Source: Chryseobacterium taeanense (lineage in GTDB: Bacteria; Bacteroidota; Bacteroidia; Flavobacteriales; Weeksellaceae). Taken from it: a stretch of 64,000 bases of DNA. Shown piece by piece: positions 34,627 through 42,819 of this stretch. The stretch's first letter is position 1. Each line of letters starts with the position of its first letter. The notes below the pieces were generated by a model. The model searched no databases, was not told where the DNA came from, and saw only the letters and a list, made by a program, of their open reading frames with translations. A program made the translations under genes and the position numbers. The stretch is from assembly GCF_900099685.1 (NCBI RefSeq), contig NZ_FNDW01000003.1, positions 290,880 through 354,879 on the forward strand. Direction: 5' to 3'.

Positions 34627-34774
34627 CATTAAAAAAGAAATAAAACAACTCAAATAAAATATTTCTATTAAAAATTTACTAATAAAAACAAAAATACTAT
34701 AAAATAATCTTTTTAAATATCATTTTATTATAAAATCATTTTCATACCTTTATCCTATAATAAAAACTTATAAT

Positions 34775-35722
34775 ATGTCAACAAAACTACCATTTTCTGA
34801 TTTAAAAAAATCCGGATATCAATTACCTTTTTATCCTTTTCGAAAAATCGCGTTTCATGCACTTGCATTAAGTATGATGCTAATGTTTTCATCAGTAAAA
34901 TCTCAAACTACAGTTACGGTTCCTAACTTAACTGTAGCGGGAGCATTTACAGGACCATTTGCTAATTCTGCCAGAACTTATCAGATGATTATTGATGATT
35001 CTCAACTAACTGCCTTATCCGGGCAGTATATAAGCTCAATATCATTCAGACTTCCAACTTCAGCTACTGCTGCATGGCCAGTTTCTGACACTACATTTCC
35101 TGATTATCAGGTTTATTTGAGTGATGGTGTAGATCCCGTCAACAGACAACTTAACTTTGCGGCAAACGTAGTAGGAACACAAACACAGGTACGCTCCGGA
35201 AGCCTTTCAATACCGGCAGGCTCTGTTTCCAACAATGGAAGTTTCACTTTTAATATAAACTTTAATACGCCCTATTTGTACACGGGTACCAACCTTGTTA
35301 TAGAAGTACGCCATACTGGCAGTAACGGAATTACAACTTCTATTGATGCTGCAGGAACAAGTACTTCGGGATATGCTAGTCTTTTTACTGCTTGTTGGTC
35401 AAGCTCAACAACCAGTGTATTGCAAGGAAATTTTTCTTATGTGAAAATAAGCTCGGGAAGTTCGCTAGGTGTGAAGTCTGTTGAGATAGATGGCAGCACA
35501 ACAGTTTATCCTAATCCGGTAAAAGATCAGCTTTTTGTAAAATCGGCTAACGATATTGTGGAATTAAATATTTTTAATTTAGTCGGGCAAAAAGTTTATT
35601 CTCAAAAAAATTCAGCTAGAAATCCACAGGTTAACGTATCAGGTTTAGCAAAAGGAAACTATATTTTGCAGACTATTGATAAAACCGGAAGTTCAACTTC
35701 AACTAAATTTATTAAGGAATAA
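34775..35722 (+). CDS. Secreted protein with T9SS type A sorting domain
   Basis: 315 residues. A long basic/aromatic n-region (about 1-24) precedes a hydrophobic signal core (FHALALSMMLMFSSVKSQ). The central part (45-235) is a beta-rich domain with Ser/Thr/Gly stretches. The C-terminal ~75 residues form a type IX secretion sorting domain: VYPNPVKDQLFVKS, LNIFNLVGQKVYS, VNVSGLAKGNYILQT and TKFIKE at the end. It should be exported by T9SS and fixed to or released from the cell surface. Single-gene unit between two terminators; ligand or substrate unknown. Confidence 0.9.
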   Translation: MSTKLPFSDLKKSGYQLPFYPFRKIAFHALALSMMLMFSSVKSQTTVTVPNLTVAGAFTGPFANSARTYQMIIDDSQLTALSGQYISSISFRLPTSATAAWPVSDTTFPDYQVYLSDGVDPVNRQLNFAANVVGTQTQVRSGSLSIPAGSVSNNGSFTFNINFNTPYLYTGTNLVIEVRHTGSNGITTSIDAAGTSTSGYASLFTACWSSSTTSVLQGNFSYVKISSGSSLGVKSVEIDGSTTVYPNPVKDQLFVKSANDIVELNIFNLVGQKVYSQKNSARNPQVNVSGLAKGNYILQTIDKTGSSTSTKFIKE

Positions 35723-35770
35723 TTCAGTTATTTCAAGTAATTGGAAAATCCGGAATAAAGATTATACACA

Positions 35771-35807
35771 AAACAAACCACTGCTTTACACAGTGGTTTG
35801 TTTTATT
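35771..35807. terminator. Bidirectional terminator
   Basis: AAACAAACCACTG (35771-35783) and CAGTGGTTTGTTT (35791-35803), a perfect 13-bp stem with a 7-base loop and T-runs on both strands, between the convergent T9SS cargo gene and serS. Confidence 0.9.
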
Positions 35808-35825
35808 AATTGATTAGTCTCTTAT

Positions 35826-37094
35826 TTAATTAATCACATCAAATCTCGCATATTCAGCGATCTTCTTCGGAAGCTTAATTCCTTCTTCTGTCTGATTGTT
35901 TTCAAGCAAAGCTGCCATTATTCTTGGCAATGCCATTGCAGAACCGTTCAACGTATGAACTAACTGAGATTTTCCGTCTGTTTTATAACGGCACTTTAAT
36001 CTGTTCGCCTGAAATGTTTCAAAATTGGATACAGAACTTACTTCAAGCCATTTTTCCTGAGCCGCACTCCATACTTCAAAATCATAGGTCATCGCAGAGG
36101 CAAAACCGGTATCACCACCACAAAGTCTCAACACTCTGTAAGGCAATTCCAGATCACTCAAAATTTCTTTGATATGCTCTACCATTTCTTCTAGAACTGC
36201 ATAAGAATTTTCAGGTTTCTCAATTCTTACAATCTCTACTTTCTCAAATTGGTGGAGACGATTCAGTCCTCTTACGTGAGCACCATAACTTCCCGCTTCT
36301 CTTCTGTAGCATTGTGAGAAAGCCGTATTTTTAATCGGTAAATCTTTTTCTTCAAGCAAAACATCACGATACAGGTTGGTAACAGGCACTTCAGCTGTCG
36401 GGATAAGATAAAGATTATCTTCATTGATGTAATACATCTGTCCTTCTTTATCCGGCAACTGCCCTGTACCGTATCCTGACGCTTCATTTACCACATGAGG
36501 AGGATTAACTTCCATATATCCTTTTTCAACATTTTTATCAAGGAAATACTGAACCAAAGCCCTCTGAAGCCTCGCTCCTTTTCCAAGATAAACAGGGAAA
36601 CCGGCACCGGCAATTTTTACCCCTAGTTCAAAATCAATAAGGTTGTATTTTTTTGCAAGTTCCCAGTGAGGGATTGCTCCTTCCCCAAGACCTTCCACAT
36701 CATGAGACTGATAGATGATCTCATTATCATCTGCAGAAGCTCCACTTTTCACTTTTTCATGAGGAATATTCGGTAGCTGATACAGAATATTAATCAGTTC
36801 TTTTTCTTTTACATCTAATTGAGATTTCAATTCCGATGTCGACTCTTTAAGCTGTGCAGTTTTAGATTTTGCAGATTCGGCTTCTTCTTTTTTTCCTTCT
36901 TTCATTAGAAGCCCGATTTCTTTGGAAATTTTGTTGCTCTCAGAAAGCTGGGAATCCAATTCAAACTGAATTCTTTTTCTTTCGTCGTCAGTAGCAATAG
37001 CCTCGTCTACCAACTCAAGATTCCTGAATTGTCTTTTCTTAAGACCTTCTAAAACGCGCTCTTTGTTGTCGCGCAAAAAATTGACTTGTAACAT
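35826..37094 (-). CDS. serS: Seryl-tRNA synthetase
   Basis: Charges tRNA-Ser. 422 residues, normal for the bacterial enzyme. An N-terminal two-helix coiled coil (about 27-100) that grips the long variable arm is followed by the class II core: motif 2 around FSQCYRREAGSYGAHVRGL and motif 3 LNGSAMALPRIMAALLENNQ. ATG at 37094. A TACATTTG box (37148-37155, minus) could give a promoter within the upstream lipoprotein spacer. Confidence 0.98.
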   Translation of the reverse strand: MLQVNFLRDNKERVLEGLKKRQFRNLELVDEAIATDDERKRIQFELDSQLSESNKISKEIGLLMKEGKKEEAESAKSKTAQLKESTSELKSQLDVKEKELINILYQLPNIPHEKVKSGASADDNEIIYQSHDVEGLGEGAIPHWELAKKYNLIDFELGVKIAGAGFPVYLGKGARLQRALVQYFLDKNVEKGYMEVNPPHVVNEASGYGTGQLPDKEGQMYYINEDNLYLIPTAEVPVTNLYRDVLLEEKDLPIKNTAFSQCYRREAGSYGAHVRGLNRLHQFEKVEIVRIEKPENSYAVLEEMVEHIKEILSDLELPYRVLRLCGGDTGFASAMTYDFEVWSAAQEKWLEVSSVSNFETFQANRLKCRYKTDGKSQLVHTLNGSAMALPRIMAALLENNQTEEGIKLPKKIAEYARFDVIN

Positions 37095-37160
37095 TTTATT
37101 TAGATGTTAGTTATTAGAATGTTGAACACAGAATGTCAACAGTTTTGCAAATGTATAAAA

Positions 37161-37667
37161 TTATTTTACGATTGTAACTACATTCGGGGAACCCTCTTGT
37201 TTTGTGAATCTTAAAGTATCATTATAATAAACTTTCGAGACCTCAAATACCGATGGAGTCATTCTGTATTCTATCTTCAGATCTTCATTAATGGTATCCA
37301 GAATAGTATTGTTTAATCTTTTGATAAGGGAAACGGTGATCTCGGATTGGTATATTTTGTTATCTGCATTTAAAGTATCAACCCCTACCCTTTTTGCGCC
37401 GGCGATATATTCTATAAAAAGTGTGGAATCTGAAGTTGCCTTCAAAGTGCTGTTTACAGGTGCCAAATCTGCCACTCCGTTTACGTCATTCAACGAGTAG
37501 GTAAAATAGGTAGAGTCGTTTTTTTTATGAAAAAGATCTCTTCCTGATTTGTTTTTCATATAAATATTTAAAATCTGGTCGATTCTCTGTAACTCATCAT
37601 CACCTGTTCTGCAGCTCAGAAAGGCACAAAAAATAATCAGAATTCCGAAAAAAACATTCTTCTTCAT
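37161..37667 (-). CDS. Predicted lipoprotein, unknown function
   Basis: 168 residues from the ATG at 37667. Signal peptide with lipobox FLSC and lipidated Cys19 (MKKNVFFGILIIFCAFLSC). The rest is a hydrophilic, probably beta-rich domain ending TKQEGSPNVVTIVK. No recognised family. It lies between a polysaccharide flippase gene (upstream, 119 bases) and serS (downstream, 66 bases) on the same strand. Confidence 0.75.
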   Translation of the reverse strand: MKKNVFFGILIIFCAFLSCRTGDDELQRIDQILNIYMKNKSGRDLFHKKNDSTYFTYSLNDVNGVADLAPVNSTLKATSDSTLFIEYIAGAKRVGVDTLNADNKIYQSEITVSLIKRLNNTILDTINEDLKIEYRMTPSVFEVSKVYYNDTLRFTKQEGSPNVVTIVK

Positions 37668-37786
37668 GTTCAGCAAAGATAAAATTTTCTTCTGATATAT
37701 TTGACGATGAAGATTATTTAAAGGTAAATATTCCTGCGTTGAAAGACTTAGTTAAAATTCAAAATCTCAACACAGTTTCTCAGATA

Positions 37787-39040
37787 TTACTTTCTCAGAA
37801 TTTTCTTCCACAGAAGATTGATCTCGGCTCTGGAAAGAATAAAATCCTGTACGTGAAATTCTGTGATCTGATAAAATCGCCAGAACAGCAATCCTGATGA
37901 CAGGCAATAGGAAATAGAACTTACTATGCATGCTCCATGAATTCCCCATTTCGGAATGATATAAAATGAAGAAACTATCGTGAAAACAAGTCCGATCAGT
38001 GATTTTACATTCAATATTCTCAACTTGTTGATTCCGGCAAAATAATACCCAATGATATTGCTCACGGCAATGGCAAGAATTCCCGGTGATAGAAGCAGAA
38101 CAATTTCTTTCGTCTGACTGAAATCTTTTCCGAAAATCACAGCATACAGCTCAGCAGGAATAAGCAACATGACCAGAATAAACAGCAACGTGATAAGAAA
38201 ACTGATCCGTAATGATATTTTGGTTTTTTCAATAGCATCGTTAGAGCTGGTATTATTTACCACATCGGCATAAAGCACTACGGAAAGGCTTCGGCTTACC
38301 GTCCACACCGCCTCCGAAAAGGCAACTCCTACGGAAAATACACCGACACTTACAATTCCTTTAAAATATTCAAGAAAATAAAATGATAATCTGTTATTCA
38401 GAAATTGCAGAAATGCACTGAGCTGTGTTTTCCACCCATAATTGAATAATTGTCTACCAATTTTTTTAGTAAAGGAAAATGTATTAAAATGTATATGCTT
38501 GGTTACCTGAATTGTACTGACGACAAACAACAATGCAAAACAGCTTATCTGAGCAATGAAATAAGCATTAACGGAAGTAATTTTAATGATGTAAACAATG
38601 ATTACAATAAATAAAATATGAACAACCTGCTGCAAAACCGTATATAGATTGAACATTCTGATATTCTGCTGCCCGACAAACAGATTTATATTGGCCGTTA
38701 AAAGTGATGACATCACACAGAGCAAAATAAGGTAATAAGAATATTCAGCATTGTGACTGAAACTGAAAAGAATAGGGATAAAAATCCCTATGAGAACCGC
38801 CCAAATATAAGCGAAAGGTAGTATTTCCTCTATTTTGAATTTTTTAGCGAAATAGCTCATGCTACTTCCCACAAAAATATTGGCAAAAAAGCTGATGATC
38901 GTAAGGTCAGCAATCATAATCGAAATGACACCTTTTCCGCTGCTTCCCCACATATTGGTAGAGTAGATCACAAGTCCGAAATTTAATATCAGAATTAAAA
39001 ATCTTGAAACAAAAGTTTTAAAAATAGTGTTCTGTTTCAT
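37787..39040 (-). CDS. Polysaccharide flippase-like membrane protein (Wzx/MATE fold)
   Basis: 417 residues with about 12 hydrophobic segments, start MKQNTIFKTFVSRFLILILNF as in O-antigen/capsule flippases, conserved YSTNMWGSSGKGVISIMIADL and late AVSNIIGYYFAGINKLRILN. It should flip lipid-linked sugars across the inner membrane. It begins 1 base after the glycosyltransferase gene stops, so the pair is one operon for a surface glycan (inference). Confidence 0.85.
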   Translation of the reverse strand: MKQNTIFKTFVSRFLILILNFGLVIYSTNMWGSSGKGVISIMIADLTIISFFANIFVGSSMSYFAKKFKIEEILPFAYIWAVLIGIFIPILFSFSHNAEYSYYLILLCVMSSLLTANINLFVGQQNIRMFNLYTVLQQVVHILFIVIIVYIIKITSVNAYFIAQISCFALLFVVSTIQVTKHIHFNTFSFTKKIGRQLFNYGWKTQLSAFLQFLNNRLSFYFLEYFKGIVSVGVFSVGVAFSEAVWTVSRSLSVVLYADVVNNTSSNDAIEKTKISLRISFLITLLFILVMLLIPAELYAVIFGKDFSQTKEIVLLLSPGILAIAVSNIIGYYFAGINKLRILNVKSLIGLVFTIVSSFYIIPKWGIHGACIVSSISYCLSSGLLFWRFYQITEFHVQDFILSRAEINLLWKKILRK

Positions 39041-39041
39041 G

Positions 39042-40178
39042 CTATTTCAATGATTTTCTGACAAAGTTCAGGAAAGAATTTCTGATTCTGTTCCAATTGT
39101 ATTTTGTTTCGTATTCTTTTCTCGCGTTGTGAGCATGCTGAGAATACAGTTTTGGATCTTCAATATAATTTATAATAAGATCTGAAATACTGTCCGAATT
39201 CTCGGGATCTACTAAATATCCGAACTTTGAAACTTCTATATGCTGCCGGGTCGCTTTCAAATCTGTATAGATCACAGGTTTTCCTGAAGCGGCATAATAA
39301 AATATCTTAATCGGGAGACAATGATGGTTTTCATAGTTCAAAGTTCTCAGGTCAAAGCAAATGTCCACATCTGCATAAGCTTCTGTAAAAGTTTCGAAAG
39401 ATGTCGGCTTTTCTATTCTGAGATTTTCAAACTGATATTTTTTAAGCAATTCAGAGAAATAACGTTCGTCTTTCTCCTTTCTTGAGCCACCAATCAAAAG
39501 AATTGATATTTTAAGCTCAGGCCTTTTTTTTCTTAAACTGTCTATTGCTGAAAAAAAATTACCAATCCCTTTTTCTTCGGAAAACTGACCGGTATAGCAA
39601 AGTGTTATTTCACCGGGTTTTAATGTTTTGATATTTTGATGAATATAAATATCATCAGGATAATAAGGTAAAATAACAGATTTTTTAAACGGAAAAAAGT
39701 ACGCCAGCGGAAATTTCTTGGTCTCTTCACCAAAAATATAATTTGTGCTTATAAAACCTGCGTACAACTGAATGAGAAAAAACTTCACCGCATGAATGAT
39801 ATTCAAAGGAAAAGAAAATGGTTCGACCATTCTCATCGAAGGATACCATTCTGTAACATCGTAGATAATGCTTATTTTCTTACTTCTCTTGATATTCTTT
39901 GCCGAAATCACAGCCAAAGGTTCAGAACAGATCACAAGATCCGGTTGATAAGCTTCACATACATCCTCAAGAATTTTTCTCTTTTCTGCAATACTTTTTT
40001 CGAGCACAGCATAAGATTCTATTTCTATTCCGTCAACGGTACCTTGAAATTCTGATGAAAGACTGCATATTTTCACATGATAACCTTCTTCTTTCAACGC
40101 TTTAGCCTGATGATAAAAAATCCTGTCATCATCATGCCGGTGTGCGGTCGTTAAAAAAAGAATTTTATGTATTTTCAT
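39042..40178 (-). CDS. Glycosyltransferase, GT-B fold (GT4-like)
   Basis: 378 residues. N-terminal acceptor domain (KILFLTTAHRHDDDRIFYHQAKAL), C-terminal Rossmann domain with LCYTGQFSEEKGIGNFFSAI (the usual YxGxxxxxKG motif), ISILLIGGS and ASGKPVIYTD with a downstream GYLVDPEN, typical of GT4 enzymes. Transfers a sugar from a nucleotide donor to a glycan in the cytosol. Coupled to the flippase gene. A TATATTTG box (40214-40221, minus) may be its promoter. Confidence 0.88.
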   Translation of the reverse strand: MKIHKILFLTTAHRHDDDRIFYHQAKALKEEGYHVKICSLSSEFQGTVDGIEIESYAVLEKSIAEKRKILEDVCEAYQPDLVICSEPLAVISAKNIKRSKKISIIYDVTEWYPSMRMVEPFSFPLNIIHAVKFFLIQLYAGFISTNYIFGEETKKFPLAYFFPFKKSVILPYYPDDIYIHQNIKTLKPGEITLCYTGQFSEEKGIGNFFSAIDSLRKKRPELKISILLIGGSRKEKDERYFSELLKKYQFENLRIEKPTSFETFTEAYADVDICFDLRTLNYENHHCLPIKIFYYAASGKPVIYTDLKATRQHIEVSKFGYLVDPENSDSISDLIINYIEDPKLYSQHAHNARKEYETKYNWNRIRNSFLNFVRKSLK

Positions 40179-40213
40179 TTAATATTACAGTAAATCTGTC
40201 TTTATATTTTCAA

Positions 40214-40221
40214 CAAATATA
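40214..40221 (-). promoter_or_regulatory. Possible -7 box before glycosyltransferase operon
   Basis: TATATTTG fits TAnnTTTG and lies 35 bases upstream of the ATG at 40178, just after the terminator of the preceding gene. No TTG at the expected distance. Confidence 0.4.
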
Positions 40222-40226
40222 ATTAA

Positions 40227-40256
40227 AGCAAAAAAAGTGGAAAAACTCCACTTTTT
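40227..40256 (-). terminator. Intrinsic terminator
   Basis: AAAAAGTGGA (40232-40241) pairs perfectly with TCCACTTTTT (40247-40256) around a 5-base loop. On the minus strand it ends the gene at 40281-40769. Confidence 0.85.
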
Positions 40257-40280
40257 ATTTTATTGATCGTTTGCTTAACT

Positions 40281-40769
40281 TTATTTAATGCCAGCTGCCC
40301 AGCTTCTTTCAAAAGGTAAAATAAAGTTTCCTAAAAACTCCAGATAGGTGTATTTTGAAAAATCAAATACCTGAGTATCTTTAGAAATTTCACCACTTCT
40401 TACTTTTGATTTAAAATCGATAAGCTTTAGGGTTTTTACCTCTCCATTTTCAATAAAACTTGCTTTCATTCTGTCGAAAAGTCCCAACTGATATTCTTCA
40501 TCGATTTCTCTCATTATTTTCCCAAGCGCATCAATACTGCATCCGGAAGCCATTTCTTTTTCTTCATCAACACAAATGATGATAAACTGGTTCTTTTCAA
40601 TTTTAAAAGATGACGAAAGTGGTTTGCCATGCGCGGCCCAAGTCGCCAGAAAATCAAAAAGTTTTTCAGTAATTACTTTTGCCTCCTTTGTTTCAAAAGG
40701 TCTTGACGCAGGATATATAATGACTCTGTAATCGTTTGTCTCTACTATGTTTGATTCTTCGATCTTCAT
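40281..40769 (-). CDS. Conserved hypothetical protein
   Basis: 162 residues, soluble, with no signal peptide or membrane segment. Visible features: RVIIYPASRPFETKEAKVITEKLFDFLATWAAHGKPL near the N-terminus is rich in helix formers (split motif: SRPFETKEA then FLATWAAHGKPL), IICVDEE in the middle, GCSIDALGKIMREID, and a C-terminal TYLEFLGNFILPFERSWAA. Similar Bacteroidota proteins have been labelled as ABC transporter ATPase, but no Walker motif is present, so that label is not supported. Function unknown. Confidence 0.75.
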   Translation of the reverse strand: MKIEESNIVETNDYRVIIYPASRPFETKEAKVITEKLFDFLATWAAHGKPLSSSFKIEKNQFIIICVDEEKEMASGCSIDALGKIMREIDEEYQLGLFDRMKASFIENGEVKTLKLIDFKSKVRSGEISKDTQVFDFSKYTYLEFLGNFILPFERSWAAGIK

Positions 40770-40793
40770 TCTGATACATTTTAAAGTTCAAAA

Positions 40794-41933
40794 TTACGCA
40801 ATTTTCCTGAGTTTGAAACCATTGTATTTTTTGCTTAACGCATACAAAGCGATGAATAAGAGCATCAGAATATAAGGAAAGAAAAATCTCAGCCCCGAAG
40901 AATGCGGAAAGAAGAAAAATTTAATGTAAATATTTGCAAATATCATAATCGAACAAATTCTTGTCCATAAGTCTTTTGAACAGTAAAAAGTAAGGCAAAG
41001 AAGCCCCACGGATACAACGGTTATCCTTTTAAAATAAATGATTTTTATGTAGATGATATGAAGATATTCATTCAAACCGAAGTTTGGTGGTGGCGCAGAA
41101 ATAAATGAACGCCGATGGATAAAAGTATCATAAAAGAGATGCTTCCAACCGGGATAATGGCAAATTTTTATAATGGTAAAATAAAGAACAAGAAGCAAAA
41201 TTCCTTGAAGCAAAAGAATAAAATCTGTTTTTTTGCTTTGAGAGTATTTGTAAATTCCAGCTGCAGCAAGATAAGTTAATGTGAAAGGAATGTAATCAGG
41301 TCTTGTAAAAGTAATCGCAAAAAGAACTAAAAACATGACCCACGAATTCCACTTTTTTAATAATCCGATAATGAACAGCAAAAGAATCTGCACAATGAAC
41401 ATATCGGGTGTTGCCACTCTTGACATATACGTCATTGGCGGTAAAAGCAGCAATCCTACAGTCAATATTACAGCAAGTATATAGTTTTCGGGAAAAATGA
41501 TTTTTAATATAAAAAAGATCATAATCCCTGAAATAAAATAGGAGAAAATGCTTAGCAGCGTCACCGAATCAGGTGAAGAAAACCCGACCTCATACAAAAG
41601 TAAAATCGCAAGATTATAACCAATTTTGATCTGGAAATATGGCAATTGTTCTGTAAAGGCTTGTGTATTATTAGCAAAAGCCTGTCGGGCTTTGTCGGCA
41701 GGCTTTAGTATTCCTAAAATATCTCTGAACTCATATTCAGGAGCTTTTTTCTTTATTTCTGTATAGGTAAGTGTGCGAACTTTATCAGGCGAATCGGGAA
41801 ATTTCAAGGTGTACAAACATCCGATGTAACCCGGCATATCCCAATCGTAGACTCTGTTTTTATAGTTCCAGAAACTAAGCGCAACAACAATGATTATAAT
41901 GAAAAAAAAGGAGATCTTCCATTTTGATTTCAT
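40794..41933 (-). CDS. Polytopic membrane protein, possibly GT-C-like
   Basis: 379 residues from the ATG at 41933 (MKSKWKISFFFIIIIVVALS); a start 18 codons upstream would overlap the preceding gene. About ten hydrophobic segments. A first external loop carries YDWDMPGYIGCLYTLKFPDS and acidic residues before the second helix, an arrangement seen in GT-C lipid-linked glycosyltransferases. No specific family recognised; the role is inference at low certainty. It begins 19 bases after the CCG iron-sulfur protein gene. Confidence 0.65.
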   Translation of the reverse strand: MKSKWKISFFFIIIIVVALSFWNYKNRVYDWDMPGYIGCLYTLKFPDSPDKVRTLTYTEIKKKAPEYEFRDILGILKPADKARQAFANNTQAFTEQLPYFQIKIGYNLAILLLYEVGFSSPDSVTLLSIFSYFISGIMIFFILKIIFPENYILAVILTVGLLLLPPMTYMSRVATPDMFIVQILLLFIIGLLKKWNSWVMFLVLFAITFTRPDYIPFTLTYLAAAGIYKYSQSKKTDFILLLQGILLLVLYFTIIKICHYPGWKHLFYDTFIHRRSFISAPPPNFGLNEYLHIIYIKIIYFKRITVVSVGLLCLTFYCSKDLWTRICSIMIFANIYIKFFFFPHSSGLRFFFPYILMLLFIALYALSKKYNGFKLRKIA

Positions 41934-41952
41934 GAAACTGTTGAGATTTAGA

Positions 41953-42738
41953 TTATAAATCTTCGGCTTCTGCCAAAAGTTCCACAATATCTTTTACTTC
42001 AACTTCATGGTTTTTATTGAAATGCTTTACACCATCCGTCATCATTGTATTACAGAACGGACAACCGGTAGCAATTACTTTAGGTTCAAAAGACAAAGCT
42101 TCTTCCGTTCTTTCGATATTGATATCTTTATTCCCTTTTTCAGGTTCTTTAAACATCTGAGCACCTCCCGCTCCGCAGCAAAGCCCGTTGGATTTGCAGC
42201 GTTTCATTTCTACAAGTTCTGCATCAAGTTTTTCCAGTAAAACTCTTGGTGCTTCGTATTCATTATTTGCTCTTCCTAAGTAACAAGGATCATGGAAAGT
42301 AATTTTCTTACCACTGAAAGCGCCTCCTTCAATTTTCAATCTGCCTTCTTCCATCAAATTTCTCAGAAACTGCGTATGATGAATCACTTCGTAATTTCCC
42401 CCCAGACCAGGATATTCATTTTTAAGTGTATTGAAACAATGCGGACAAGCAGTAACAATTTTCTTTACCTCATAAGCATTAAGAACTTCAATATTCGTTA
42501 AAGCCATCATCTGGAAGACAAACTCATTTCCTGCACGTTTTGCAGGATCTCCCGTACAACTTTCTTCCTGACCTAAAACAGCGAATTCAACGCCTATTTT
42601 ATTTAATATTTTGCAAAATGCTTTCGTGATTTTTTTGGCACGGTCATCAAAACTTCCCGCACAACCAACCCAAAACAGAACTTCGGGTGATTTTCCTTCG
42701 GCAGCATATTCTGCCATTGTTTTTATGTTGAAATCCAT
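41953..42738 (-). CDS. CCG-domain iron-sulfur protein (HdrB/GlpC/LutA-like)
   Basis: 261 residues with the cysteine-rich CCG domain twice: VTACPHCFNTLKNEYP, FHDPCYLGRANNEYE and CKSNGLCCGAGGAQMF, then ATGCPFCNTMM. An earlier half-site is LFWVGCAGSFDDRAKK. Such domains bind a non-cubane or [4Fe-4S] cluster in heterodisulfide-reductase-type and quinone-linked oxidoreductases. It directly follows, by 81 bases, a membrane 4Fe-4S protein, so the two likely form one complex that passes electrons between quinone and an unknown substrate. Confidence 0.88.
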   Translation of the reverse strand: MDFNIKTMAEYAAEGKSPEVLFWVGCAGSFDDRAKKITKAFCKILNKIGVEFAVLGQEESCTGDPAKRAGNEFVFQMMALTNIEVLNAYEVKKIVTACPHCFNTLKNEYPGLGGNYEVIHHTQFLRNLMEEGRLKIEGGAFSGKKITFHDPCYLGRANNEYEAPRVLLEKLDAELVEMKRCKSNGLCCGAGGAQMFKEPEKGNKDINIERTEEALSFEPKVIATGCPFCNTMMTDGVKHFNKNHEVEVKDIVELLAEAEDL

Positions 42739-42746
42739 TTTAATTC

Positions 42747-42815
42747 AGTTTACCAATATATCAATGTAACAGTTTACCAATGATTGTTACATCGTTACAT
42801 TTTTACATTGTTATA
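42747..42815. repeat. Short direct repeats in Fe-S gene spacer
   Basis: AGTTTACCAAT occurs at 42747 and 42771 in direct order, each followed by a GTAAC or GTTAC word, then GTTACAT and TTACATTGTTA variants follow. The block fills the 81 bases between the two iron-sulfur genes. It resembles small dispersed repeats; no terminator is evident. Confidence 0.4.
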
Positions 42816-42819
42816 TTAA

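Noticed and set aside
34403..34648. Overlapping frames on both strands (63 and 81 codons)
   Set aside because: Both are open because of the 42-base repeat period; neither has a signal, domain or codon pattern of a real gene.
37677..37870. Plus-strand open stretch reading SDIFDDEDYLKVNIPALK
   Set aside because: Protein-like in part but has no start codon and is antisense to the lipoprotein and flippase genes; judged chance.
40281..40769. Label as ABC transporter ATPase
   Set aside because: No Walker A, signature or Walker B motif is present in 162 residues.
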